NCBI RefSeq assembly: GCF_900094545.1
Contig: NZ_FMAH01000027.1
Location: 1-64,000, forward strand
DNA from: Martinezella miluonensis
GTDB lineage: Bacteria > Pseudomonadota > Alphaproteobacteria > Rhizobiales > Rhizobiaceae
Reading direction: 5' to 3'
DNA: 64,000 bases
In this document: in pieces, positions 1-8,179 of the stretch
How positions within the stretch are numbered: position 1 is the stretch's first letter
Layout: every line of letters starts with the position of its first letter
Program-made: the position numbers and the translations under genes
The notes under the pieces: model-generated
What the model saw: only the letters and a program-made list of their open reading frames with translations
Database searches by the model: none
What the model was told of the DNA's origin: nothing

Positions 1-429
1 GACCTGTCGGGCCTCAACGCCGCCGTCATCGGCCGCTCCAACCTGTTCGGCAAGCCGATGGCGCAATTGCTGCTCAATGCCAATGCGACTGTCACGACGG
101 CGCATTCGCGCACGAAGGATCTCGCATCCGTCGCAAGAGGTGCGGATATTCTGGTGGCGGCCGTCGGCCGGCCGGAGATGGTCAAGGCCGATTGGATCAA
201 GCCGGGCGCGACGGTCATCGACGTCGGCATCAATCGTATTGATGCACCCGAGCGCGGCGAGGGCAAGAGCCGGTTGGTCGGCGATGTCGCCTTTGCACAG
301 GCGTCCGAAGTCGCCAAGGCCATCACGCCGGTTCCGGGTGGTGTCGGACCGATGACGATCGCCATGCTGATGGCCAATACCGTCATTGCAGCTCATCGTG
401 CCGCGGGAAAGCAGCCACCGAAGTTTTGA
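1..429 (+). CDS. folD: FolD, methylenetetrahydrofolate dehydrogenase/cyclohydrolase (3' part)
   Basis: This is the C-terminal 142 residues of the bifunctional cytosolic enzyme that interconverts 5,10-methylene- and 10-formyl-tetrahydrofolate using NADP. The open frame enters from the window edge, so the start and the catalytic lysine region lie outside. Visible family hallmarks are the dinucleotide-binding stretch GRSNLFGKPM near the start, the segment VIDVGIN in the middle, and the C-terminal FolD signature TPVPGGVGPMT. The short tail ending in KF is followed within two bases by a MITE-like element. The 8 bp duplicated by that insertion contains the folD stop codon, so the protein end appears to be preserved. 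The neighbouring genes run on the opposite strand and belong to a catabolic operon. Whether this is the housekeeping copy or a paralogue cannot be judged here. Confidence 0.95.
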   Translation, partial: DLSGLNAAVIGRSNLFGKPMAQLLLNANATVTTAHSRTKDLASVARGADILVAAVGRPEMVKADWIKPGATVIDVGINRIDAPERGEGKSRLVGDVAFAQASEVAKAITPVPGGVGPMTIAMLMANTVIAAHRAAGKQPPKF

Positions 430-431
430 GC

Positions 432-624
432 GGCCCTGTTGCAAAATTTTCTTAGTGTAGAATGGAATTCCAGACGGTCTGTATTTTTGGTGAGGAAGCC
501 CTTCATTTTAACCGATCGCGGCCGCGCTTCACTGTTGTGGAGTGATTGTTCAAAGCCGTCTGCGATCAAGAGAAGGAATATTTTTCTCTGATTTTACGGC
601 TCTAAAAAATTTGCAACAGCGCCC
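432..624. mobile_element. MITE-like element with IS6-family-like terminal inverted repeats
   Basis: The left end (432-454) begins GGCCCTGTTGCAAA. The right end, read inward from 623-624, gives GGCGCTGTTGCAAA. About 20 of 23 terminal bases are inverted repeats. The GGxxCTGTTGCAAA ends resemble IS6/IS26-family termini, but there is no transposase inside, so this looks like a non-autonomous derivative. The flanking octamers TTTTGAGC (424-431) and TTTTGATC (625-632) match 7 of 8, as expected for the 8 bp target duplication of IS6-type elements. The target is the junction of two tail-to-tail genes: both copies of TTTTGA overlap stop codons, the folD stop on the left and the stop of the enolase-superfamily gene on the right. 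Nothing in the interior was recognised. Confidence 0.6.
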
Positions 625-630
625 TTTTGA

Positions 631-1779
631 TCACGCGATACGGTAGCATTCGATCACGGCTTGATCGGGCTCGATGCCAAGACCTGGCCCGGTTGGGACA
701 GCGAGCCTGCCGTTCACCGGTAGTGTCGCGCCATTGTAGATTTCGGCCTCAAAGTGACAGTAAAGCCGTTCGAGCAGCGGAACCGTACGCTGCGCCGCGT
801 TGAGGTGAACGGTGGCAATTTGCCCAGGGCCGAACAGCGCACAATGAGGAACAAACTCGATCGCGCTTGCCTCGCAGAAGGCAGCAATCTTCATCAGTTC
901 GGTGATACCGCCGGTCTTTGCGACGTCAGGCTGAGCAATGTCGATAGCGCCGGCGTCCGCCATCGCAACGAAATCCTGCAACGAGCCAGCATTCTCACCT
1001 GCGGCAATGCGGTGGCGTTTCTCAGCACGCACTCTTGCAAGACCACGAAAATCGTCCGGTGGCCAGACCGGCTCTTCAAGCCAGAGAAGGTTAAGTTCAG
1101 AAAGCCGCGCATCCATGGCAAGTGCCTCGGACACGGACCACGGGCAGTTCACATCGAGCATGACGCTGGCCTTCCCCGCTGCGGCCGTGCATGCTGCCGC
1201 GATCTCCGGATACCTAATCTCATGCAGCTTTATGTAGCGATAACCTTCAGCGATGGCGCGCGTAACGGCGGCAGCGACGCCATCCTCGCTGTCGTAACGC
1301 AGCAGACTCGCGTAGACTTCCACTTCATTCGCGAAAGGACCGCCCAGCAGATCAACCAAGGGCGCGCCGGCAGCCTTGCCAGCAATATCCCACAGCGCGA
1401 TATCGACCGCCGAGATCGCGTACATGGTGGGCCCGACGCGTCCGAAGTTCTGCAGACCATATTCGAGCTTGTGTTTGATCTTGCCGATGTGGCGGGCCTC
1501 TTCACCAGTCACCAGCGGCAGGATCCGGGTTTCGACAAGACTCTTGAGTGAGCGGTCCTCCGTCCGTGAGAATGCCTCGCCCCAGCCCACGAGACCGGTA
1601 TCGGTCTCCAGCCTCACAAACAGCGTGTCGAACGTGTTCTTCGGCGCGCTCGTGAACGACCAGACTGGTTTCGCGTCCGACTGAAAAGGCACAGCAACAA
1701 GCAGGCACTCAGCCTTTATGATACGGCCAGATTGGGACAGCGATCCAGTTCTCATTGCAGGTTTTGCAGCGATGGTCAA
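631..1779 (-). CDS. enolase-superfamily (mandelate racemase/muconate lactonizing type) dehydratase or racemase
   Basis: The 382-residue protein has the N-terminal capping domain and C-terminal barrel of the mandelate racemase/muconate lactonizing enzyme group. Metal ligands are visible as D209 (LDVN), E235 (LEEP) and E262 (AGEN). Acid/base candidates are K184 with H186 (KLH) and a D285 (QPD)/H312 (PHCA) pair. The His/Asp dyad points to the mandelate racemase subgroup, which mostly dehydrates acid sugars or racemizes hydroxy acids. The TTG start at 1779 has a GGAG eight bases upstream; the first ATG, at 1755, has no Shine-Dalgarno. It is the last gene of the minus-strand importer/oxidoreductase operon, so it probably acts on an acid made by the upstream alcohol and aldehyde dehydrogenases. 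The exact substrate cannot be read from the sequence. Confidence 0.85.
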   Translation of the reverse strand: MTIAAKPAMRTGSLSQSGRIIKAECLLVAVPFQSDAKPVWSFTSAPKNTFDTLFVRLETDTGLVGWGEAFSRTEDRSLKSLVETRILPLVTGEEARHIGKIKHKLEYGLQNFGRVGPTMYAISAVDIALWDIAGKAAGAPLVDLLGGPFANEVEVYASLLRYDSEDGVAAAVTRAIAEGYRYIKLHEIRYPEIAAACTAAAGKASVMLDVNCPWSVSEALAMDARLSELNLLWLEEPVWPPDDFRGLARVRAEKRHRIAAGENAGSLQDFVAMADAGAIDIAQPDVAKTGGITELMKIAAFCEASAIEFVPHCALFGPGQIATVHLNAAQRTVPLLERLYCHFEAEIYNGATLPVNGRLAVPTGPGLGIEPDQAVIECYRIA

Positions 1780-1941
1780 GGAAACAGCTCCGAGTAGTGA
1801 ACGTGTAGAATTTCAATTAATGGCCCGACATTTGTCGCGAGCAGGGTCGCATCGACAACGGCCTATAGAGATCGAAGACAGACAAGGACATGAGTTGTTG
1901 ATACTCGCGAAACCTGAGCAATCAGCGATGACGCCCCGGCG

Positions 1942-1984
1942 CGGCGCATCGACAGGTCCGTCGTTGAGAGCCGTCGATGCGCCG
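1942..1984. repeat. perfect 12-bp inverted repeat (stem-loop) between two operon genes
   Basis: CGGCGCATCGAC at 1942-1953 pairs perfectly with GTCGATGCGCCG at 1973-1984 around a 19-base loop. It lies in the 235 bp gap between the M20 amidohydrolase and the dehydratase. No T-run follows on either strand, so it is not a classic intrinsic terminator. An mRNA-stabilising or processing hairpin, or a palindromic intergenic repeat, is more likely. Confidence 0.55.
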
Positions 1985-2014
1985 TTCTGGGCATGGGAGG
2001 CAGGACGAATGCGG

Positions 2015-3178
2015 TCATATCCGTAGTCGACCTTCGGCGAGCTCAACCCAATAGTTGACCCCGACCGGAATGATCTCGTCATTGAAGTCGTACTCGGGGT
2101 GATGGAGCGGTGCGCTATCACCGGCTCCAATGAATATGTATGCCCCTGGACGCTCTCTCAGCATGAACGCGAAGTCTTCACTTCCCATCACAGGTTCTAC
2201 ATTCCGGTTGACTGCCTCGCTGCTGGTCACGTTTGATGCTGCGAGCGCAGCATATTCGGCGTTGGCCTCAGCATTTACCGTCACCGGATAATCTCGCAGG
2301 TAGTTGAGGTTTGCTGTCGCGCCGAACACCTTGGCGGTATGCTCGACCACCTCGCCGAGACGTGTTTCCATGAGATCACGGTCGTCTTCCTCGAGTGTTC
2401 GAACCGTGCCTTTCAACAAGGCTGCCTGGGGAATCACATTGTCGGTCAATCCCGAGTTAAAGGCGCCGAACGAAAGGACAGCGCTTCTTAACGGATTGAT
2501 GCTTCGAGAAACGATGGCATGCGCGCTCGCGACCAGATGCGCACCAACAAGGATCGGATCGATGCTGGAATGAGGTTTGGCGGCATGACCTCCCTTACCC
2601 TTGATCTCAATCGAGAACCTATCCGCGGCTGCCATAATCGCGCCTGGACGGATCGCAAAGGTTCCGGCCGCCATTCCAGGCATGTTGTGCATACCGTAGA
2701 CCTCCCGGATGTTGAAGCGATCCATCAGGCCATCTCTGATCATCTCCCTTGCTCCACCGCCACCTTCCTCGGCCGGCTGGAAGATCACCGCGACGGTTCC
2801 ATTGAAAAGTCGCGTCTCCGCGAGATATTTAGCGGCGCCGAGCAGCATTGCCGTGTGGCCATCGTGCCCGCAGGCGTGCATCTGGCCAGCTGTTACGGAC
2901 GAGTAAGCTTTCCCGGTGGCCTCGATGATAGGAAGCGCGTCCATGTCGGCGCGCAACCCGATCACTGGACCGCCTTCGCCAGAGCCACGGATCAGTCCAA
3001 CGACGCCGGTTCTCCCGACGCCAATGATGACCTCGTCACATCCGAATTCCATGAGCTTCTCTGCGACGATACGAGCAGTGCGCTGAACCTCGTACTGCAA
3101 CTCGGGATGCATATGAAAGTCACGACGCCATTCCGTGATTTCACTGTGCAGATCGGAAATTCGCTTGTTCATACGCAT
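2015..3178 (-). CDS. M20-family metallo-amidohydrolase (hippurate hydrolase/amidohydrolase type)
   Basis: This cytosolic dizinc amidohydrolase is of the kind that cleaves N-acyl amino acids and related amides. It shows the M20 hallmarks RADMDALP, the metal motif HACGHDGH, the catalytic pair in QPAEEGGGGA, and a conserved histidine in YGMHN. The C-terminal metal-binding region reads MGSEDFAFM. The frame stays open up to a TTG at 3241, but the family start pattern (short basic N-terminus, then WRRDFHMHPEL) and an AGGG eight bases upstream favour the ATG at 3178; the ATG at 3172 is also possible. The stop of the aldehyde dehydrogenase upstream lies 60 bases away, so the two are co-transcribed. 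In this operon it would release an amine or amino acid from an N-acyl compound. The substrate is inferred only to be an amide. Confidence 0.88.
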   Translation of the reverse strand: MRMNKRISDLHSEITEWRRDFHMHPELQYEVQRTARIVAEKLMEFGCDEVIIGVGRTGVVGLIRGSGEGGPVIGLRADMDALPIIEATGKAYSSVTAGQMHACGHDGHTAMLLGAAKYLAETRLFNGTVAVIFQPAEEGGGGAREMIRDGLMDRFNIREVYGMHNMPGMAAGTFAIRPGAIMAAADRFSIEIKGKGGHAAKPHSSIDPILVGAHLVASAHAIVSRSINPLRSAVLSFGAFNSGLTDNVIPQAALLKGTVRTLEEDDRDLMETRLGEVVEHTAKVFGATANLNYLRDYPVTVNAEANAEYAALAASNVTSSEAVNRNVEPVMGSEDFAFMLRERPGAYIFIGAGDSAPLHHPEYDFNDEIIPVGVNYWVELAEGRLRI

Positions 3179-3237
3179 TTCAGATGCCCTGCCGTTGAAA
3201 AGGTTCTGCAAGTCCACGCGGCACGCGGGGCTGCGGG

Positions 3238-4686
3238 TCAAATGCTTATGGCCTTGTGCTCGACATAGTGGCCTATGCCCTCAGCACCGAATTCACGGCC
3301 GATGCCGCTTTGTTTGAATCCGCCAAAGGGAGCCAATAGGTCTGTGGGAGCCCCGTTGACCGTAACGCTACCAGTTCGAATTTGGCGCGCTACTCGAAGG
3401 GCCTCCTCGGTATCCGGCGTCCAGACCGAGCCAGAAAGCCCATAGTCTGAATCGTTTGCAATCTGGATGGCCTCTTCGACGCCCCTATAGGGGATGAGGC
3501 AAACAACGGGTCCGAAGATTTCTTCCCGCGCAATACGCATCGCGTTATCGACATTCGTGAAGACCGTTGGCTTTACGAAGGTGCCATGGTTGAGCCCGTC
3601 CGGCATCCCTTCGCCGCCGATCGCGACCGACGCACCCTCGTGGACGCCGGTGCGGATGTAATCGAGGACCCGTTGGCGTTGGCGATCAGATACGACCGGA
3701 CCAAGGAATGTCGACTCCTGGGTAGGATCACCCACCGCCATTTTGGCGACGTCCTCGACCATGGCTTCGCTAAAGTCAGTGTAGATCTCATCGGGCACCA
3801 GCACACGCGTCTGGGCAACGCAAACCTGTCCGTTGTTCGGGAACGATCTGTAGCGGAGAGCGCTAACGGTGCTCGCTATGTCAGCGTCCGGAAGTACGAT
3901 GGCCGCCGACTTTCCGCCCAACTCAAGACTGACTCGCTTGAGGCGTTCGCCTGCAAGGCTCGCGATCCTCCTGCCGGCCACGGTCGAGCCTGTAAAACCA
4001 ATCTTGTCCACTCCTGGGTGCGTCACCAGATGCTCGCTGACATCGCGGTCTGCAGCAAGAATACTGAGAACGCCTTCCGGGAGGCCCGCTTCGCTGAATA
4101 GTTCGCCGAGAAACTGTCCGTCGAGGGCGGTTTCGGGAGCGAGTTTCAAGACGACGCAGCAGCCGGCCATCAGTGCAGGGTATAGCTTCGCCAGTGCGAC
4201 CTGATGGGGAGCGTTCCACGGAATAATAGCTGCGACTACGCCAACAGGTTCCCTGGTCCAGAGCGATTTCCCTTCCGGGTATCCATCCCGCTTCTGTTCC
4301 CACGGATATGCGTTTGCGGCCTCGAAGTAGGCAAGGCTTTGGTTCCTGATCAGCAGCTGAATGTTCTTAGTGAACCACAATGGTGCTCCCATTTCGCGCG
4401 AGACGAGTTTGGCGAACTCATCCGATTTCCGTTCATAGAGGTCGAAGAAACGCTTGATGATCGCCATACGCTCATTCGGCTTGAAGCGAGGCCAAGGTCC
4501 GTAGTCAAAAGCCTCGCGGGCTACGGAAACGGCGCGATCGATATCCTGCTTGGAAGCAAGCGGTGCCGAGCCAACCAGTTCCCCGTCGAACGGCGAGCGT
4601 ATTTCAATGATGTTCTTGCTGTGCGGTTCGACACGTCGGCCGCCGATAAAGTGCTGGGTAAAATGGGTCATGAGTTGAGCCTTCAT
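3238..4686 (-). CDS. NAD(P)-dependent aldehyde dehydrogenase
   Basis: A full-length (482 residue) aldehyde dehydrogenase that oxidises an aldehyde to the acid. The cofactor-binding motif IIPWNAP is at 154-160, the glycine motif FTGSTVAG near 231-238, the general base E255 in SLELGGKS, and the catalytic C289 in NNGQVCVAQ. The C-terminal EIFGPV and PFGGFKQSG stretches are also present. The ATG at 4686 has only a weak ribosome site; the ATG at 4671, with GAAGG upstream, is an alternative that would shorten it by five residues. The gene sits 25 bp downstream of a GMC oxidoreductase. That is a natural pairing in which the flavoenzyme makes the aldehyde and this enzyme the carboxylate. The substrate is unknown. 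Confidence 0.93.
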   Translation of the reverse strand: MKAQLMTHFTQHFIGGRRVEPHSKNIIEIRSPFDGELVGSAPLASKQDIDRAVSVAREAFDYGPWPRFKPNERMAIIKRFFDLYERKSDEFAKLVSREMGAPLWFTKNIQLLIRNQSLAYFEAANAYPWEQKRDGYPEGKSLWTREPVGVVAAIIPWNAPHQVALAKLYPALMAGCCVVLKLAPETALDGQFLGELFSEAGLPEGVLSILAADRDVSEHLVTHPGVDKIGFTGSTVAGRRIASLAGERLKRVSLELGGKSAAIVLPDADIASTVSALRYRSFPNNGQVCVAQTRVLVPDEIYTDFSEAMVEDVAKMAVGDPTQESTFLGPVVSDRQRQRVLDYIRTGVHEGASVAIGGEGMPDGLNHGTFVKPTVFTNVDNAMRIAREEIFGPVVCLIPYRGVEEAIQIANDSDYGLSGSVWTPDTEEALRVARQIRTGSVTVNGAPTDLLAPFGGFKQSGIGREFGAEGIGHYVEHKAISI

Positions 4687-4711
4687 CTTGAGAGATGCTA
4701 GGTGATTGGGG

Positions 4712-6295
4712 TCAGGCTTGGATGAGGTCTGCAGCGCGTTCCCCGATCATTATCGAGGTCGCGTTGGTGTTGCCTGCGATGTGGCGCGGAAAGATGGAGG
4801 CGTCCGCCACCCAAAGATTCTCTGCTCCCCTGACGCGAAGGTCGGGCGAAATGACCGAACGGTCGTCAGCGCCCATCCTGCAGGTTCCGACCGGGTGGTA
4901 GAAAGGAACGGTTGCCTTTCGGACGTATGCTTCGTCAGCCTCACGGCCTGCTCCGGTTGGCGGAGCATCTAGGAACTTGATCACGCGATTGCCGAATGGG
5001 GGGGTGGACGAGATCTTCCGAACCCAGTCCAACCCTCTAAGGACGCCGGCGAGATCGTCTGGATGATCAAGAAGACGCGGATAGATTTTTATGGGAGCAA
5101 ACGGATCCGCGGAAGCAAGCTCTAGATGTCCCAGGCTCTTGGGATGATTAAGATTGACCAGGATTGTTACGAGGTTCTGGTCCGGGACCTTGAGCTTGCC
5201 CTTCTCCCGCTTCCAACCGAACGGGAAGAGATGGAACTGAAGGTCAGACTCGGGTTGCTCCGGTATCGACTTGAGGAAGGCCAGTACCTGTGCGGTTGGT
5301 ACGCTCATAAATCCAGATCGCGTTGTTAGCCACTGAGCGAAGGATTTTATCCCGTTTATCGGCTTCGCCATGCTGTTGGCGGTCTCGACATCCAGTTCCG
5401 CAAGGACGTAAAGTCCCGGATGTTCCATTAGGTTTTGGCCGACCTGCGGACTATTGACCAGCGGCGTTATTCCGTGCCGCTTGAGCTGTCCAGGTTCTCC
5501 GATGCCTGAGAGCATGAGAACTTGAGGCGAGTTGATAGCGCCCGCCGACAGGATTACGCCGCGCCGCGCCATCAAGGTAACCTTCTTTCCATCCCGGATT
5601 GCTGCGACGCCGGTGGCTTTCGTCCCATTGAAGAGGATGCGCTCCACGACGGTACCGTCCATGAACTGGAGGTTTGGATCGCCGAGCTTCGGCTTGACAA
5701 AGGCTTCCCATGCCGAATGGCGTTTCCCGTCGCGGGTAGAACCCTGGTTCCAGGAAACGCCATCGTGGCAAGCGCCATTCAGGTCAGGGTTAAAGGAAAT
5801 TCCGGCTGCCACGAAGCTGTCGATGAATTGCTTGGAAACCGGGTGTTTCCAGCGCAGAGCGGAGACCCGCTGAGGACCCATTCCGCCGCGGAATGAGTTG
5901 TCCTTGTCGTTGTCCGCCGTCTCCATCTTGCGGAAGTAGGGGAGTACCGAATCCCAACCCCATCCCGTATTGCCCATTGCTTCCCAGGCATCATAGTCCG
6001 CCGCGGCTCCCCGGATGAAGATCATGCCGTTAATGGCTGACGATCCGCCGGGAATCCTTCCGCGTGGCCACGTCTCAACCAGATCGTCACGCGTCGGATC
6101 GGGCTGCGTTTCGTAGTTCCAGTCGTACCGCTTCTTGCCAATCGTGTGGATCAACATTGCGGGGAGATGGGTGAGGTTTAATCGTTCGCGTTTCCCTGCC
6201 TCGATCAATAGGACCGACGCTTTCTTCTCCACAAGCCGCGCGGCGAGAGGACTTCCCGAACTTCCAGACCCAACAATGATGTAATCAAATTCCAT
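4712..6295 (-). CDS. GMC-family FAD-dependent alcohol oxidoreductase (choline dehydrogenase-like)
   Basis: The 527-residue flavoprotein oxidises a primary or secondary alcohol. The N-terminal ADP-binding fold reads GSGSSG at 9-14, with the ribose-binding E32 in IEAG. The GMC signature region RGRIPGGSSAINGM spans about 78-91. The C-terminal catalytic histidine is H467 in YHPVGTCRMG, and the second active-site region is RHIAGNTNATS near 504-514. The length matches the choline dehydrogenase/alkanol oxidase group. No export signal is present, so it should act in the cytosol or at the inner membrane with a quinone or dye acceptor. It lies 43 bp after the importer ATPase and 25 bp before the aldehyde dehydrogenase. 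This supports a two-step alcohol to aldehyde to acid route for the imported compound. Confidence 0.92.
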   Translation of the reverse strand: MEFDYIIVGSGSSGSPLAARLVEKKASVLLIEAGKRERLNLTHLPAMLIHTIGKKRYDWNYETQPDPTRDDLVETWPRGRIPGGSSAINGMIFIRGAAADYDAWEAMGNTGWGWDSVLPYFRKMETADNDKDNSFRGGMGPQRVSALRWKHPVSKQFIDSFVAAGISFNPDLNGACHDGVSWNQGSTRDGKRHSAWEAFVKPKLGDPNLQFMDGTVVERILFNGTKATGVAAIRDGKKVTLMARRGVILSAGAINSPQVLMLSGIGEPGQLKRHGITPLVNSPQVGQNLMEHPGLYVLAELDVETANSMAKPINGIKSFAQWLTTRSGFMSVPTAQVLAFLKSIPEQPESDLQFHLFPFGWKREKGKLKVPDQNLVTILVNLNHPKSLGHLELASADPFAPIKIYPRLLDHPDDLAGVLRGLDWVRKISSTPPFGNRVIKFLDAPPTGAGREADEAYVRKATVPFYHPVGTCRMGADDRSVISPDLRVRGAENLWVADASIFPRHIAGNTNATSIMIGERAADLIQA

Positions 6296-6338
6296 TTCAA
6301 GCGCTCGTTGCTATTGGTGTTTCATGTAACGCACCGGC

Positions 6339-8177
6339 TCATTCGGCGGGGACGTTGATCTCCTGCAGGTGGCATGCGGCAAGATCGTCGAGGCCACGAA
6401 CTCTCAGGCGAGGATCGTCTGTCGCGCACCGGTCGAAGGCAAACGGACAGCGCGTTCGAAAGCTGCATCCTGGAGGGATGTTGATGGGATTTGGTGGCTC
6501 TCCTTCAAGCAGGTAGGTCTCGGCCTTATAGGGACGATCCTCGATCGCCGGAACCGCGCTCAGTAGGGCTCTTGTGTAGGGGTGACCGGGATCGAAGAAC
6601 GTTCTTTCATTGTTGGCCAGTTCGACAACCCGACCGAGGTACATAACCGCGACGCGATTGCACGCTCGTCTCACCATCCCGAGATCGTGGGAAATATAGA
6701 TGTACGTAATGCCGCGTTGGGCCTGCAAGCGGTCAAACAAAGCCAGGAGCTTGCTTTGTTCCACTTGGTCAAGTGCCGACAATGTCTCATCGAGGATGAG
6801 AAGTTCAGGGTCCAGAACTAGCGCGCGAGCGATGCTTACGCGTTGTCTCTGGCCTGCACTGAGACCGACGGGAAGCTTGTCATAAAGTTCAACGCTAAGA
6901 CCAACCTCATGCATCGTGGCGGTCACCCGATCATGCACCTCGCGACGTGGCACGCCGTGGATGAGCAATGGCTCGGCGATCGTCCTCCCGATAGTCAGAT
7001 GTGGAGGAATCGAGTTGTATGGATCTTGGAGAAGAAGCTGAAATCCACGACGAAGGGTCAAGAGTTCCTTGGCCTTCATGTTGGCAATGTCTTGGCCCTT
7101 GAAGAGGATTTGACCGCTATCAGGTGCTTCGAGACAGCTCAGGAGCCGCGATAAGGTCGACTTGCCACAGCCGGACTCGCCGACAATTCCGAGGTTGTCT
7201 CCCTTATAGACATCGAACGAGACTCCGCGGACTGCCTGAACAATCTGCTTACCGAAAAGCTTCTCGCGATCTTTGGTGGCATAGAATCGATCAACATCCC
7301 GCACGGAGAGGATCGGCTCCATTTCGGGAGCAGCGGCGGCAGGCGCCGGTGCGGCGGTGTCCGGGCCGCCTTTCCAGATACGCGGAATGTCGGCGATAAG
7401 ATGTTTTGTGTAGTTGTGTTGTGGAGTGGACAGCAGCTGTCCAACGCTCTGGTTTTCGACCACACGGCCGTTCGCCAGGACCAGCACGTTGTGCGCTATC
7501 TCGTTGATGACGCCGAGGGATGAGGACACGAAGAGGATTGCAGTTTTAAAGTCCCGCTGCAGATCCTGCAGCAAACGCAATATCTGGGCCGCAACAGTCA
7601 CGTCCAGCGGCTGCGTGATGTTGTCGGCGACCAGCAAGTCAGGATTGGTCACAAGCGCATCGACGATCATGACGCGTTGCATCATCCCGCCGCTGAACTG
7701 AAAAGGAAACTCGTAAAAGCGTTCTCTCGCGGAGGGAATACGGACCGCGTCGAGAACCTGCACGACCCGCGCAGCCGCGTCTCTAGTTGAGATGCCGGGC
7801 TCAACCGATCTCAGCTTTTCGACGATCTGGCGGCCGATCGGAAGGGTAGGATCCAGTGCGCTTCCCGGATCGGATCCGATATAGGCGATCTTGCGACCGC
7901 GAAGCGCCTGCATTCGCGCTGGAGGCAGAGTGAGGAGGTCCTGCCCTCGATAGAGGATGCTTCCGTTTGACACCCGAAGCGGATGGCTCACCCAGTTCAC
8001 CAGAGCGCGCGACAGAACGGTTTTCCCCGAACCGCTTTCCCCTATAATTCCCAGGACTTCGCTATCTGAAACGGACAGCGAGACGTTGCTCAGGACGGGA
8101 CGGGTACGGCCGTCGCCAAGGTCGAGGTCGAGGTCGACGACAAGGTCTTTGACCTCCAAGATCTTTTCGCTCATCAT
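6339..8177 (-). CDS. fused double ATPase of a peptide-type ABC importer (DppD-DppF fusion), first ATPase site degenerate
   Basis: About 612 residues carry two complete nucleotide-binding domains. The first has Walker A GESGSGKT near residues 46-53 and an intact FSGGMMQRV signature. However, the Q-loop reads IGSDPGSALDP with no glutamine, the Walker B region reads LLVADNITQ with Asn in place of the catalytic Glu, and the H-loop reads FVSSSLGV with Ser in place of His. The second domain (about 290-612) is canonical: GESGCGKS, LLQDPYNS, LSAGQRQRV, LILDETLSALD and ISHDL, followed by the oligopeptide-transporter C-terminal Cys-containing segment. The site is therefore asymmetric, with one probable catalytic ATPase site per fusion. 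The start is taken at the ATG preceded by AGGGGG at seven bases. An in-frame TTG at 8183 overlaps the stop of the permease gene. Confidence 0.9.
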   Translation of the reverse strand: MMSEKILEVKDLVVDLDLDLGDGRTRPVLSNVSLSVSDSEVLGIIGESGSGKTVLSRALVNWVSHPLRVSNGSILYRGQDLLTLPPARMQALRGRKIAYIGSDPGSALDPTLPIGRQIVEKLRSVEPGISTRDAAARVVQVLDAVRIPSARERFYEFPFQFSGGMMQRVMIVDALVTNPDLLVADNITQPLDVTVAAQILRLLQDLQRDFKTAILFVSSSLGVINEIAHNVLVLANGRVVENQSVGQLLSTPQHNYTKHLIADIPRIWKGGPDTAAPAPAAAAPEMEPILSVRDVDRFYATKDREKLFGKQIVQAVRGVSFDVYKGDNLGIVGESGCGKSTLSRLLSCLEAPDSGQILFKGQDIANMKAKELLTLRRGFQLLLQDPYNSIPPHLTIGRTIAEPLLIHGVPRREVHDRVTATMHEVGLSVELYDKLPVGLSAGQRQRVSIARALVLDPELLILDETLSALDQVEQSKLLALFDRLQAQRGITYIYISHDLGMVRRACNRVAVMYLGRVVELANNERTFFDPGHPYTRALLSAVPAIEDRPYKAETYLLEGEPPNPINIPPGCSFRTRCPFAFDRCATDDPRLRVRGLDDLAACHLQEINVPAE

Positions 8178-8179
8178 CT

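Noticed and set aside
2519..3268. 249-codon plus-strand frame opposite the M20 amidohydrolase
   Set aside because: It is a GC-driven shadow with no family motif. The minus strand has the full M20 metal signature.
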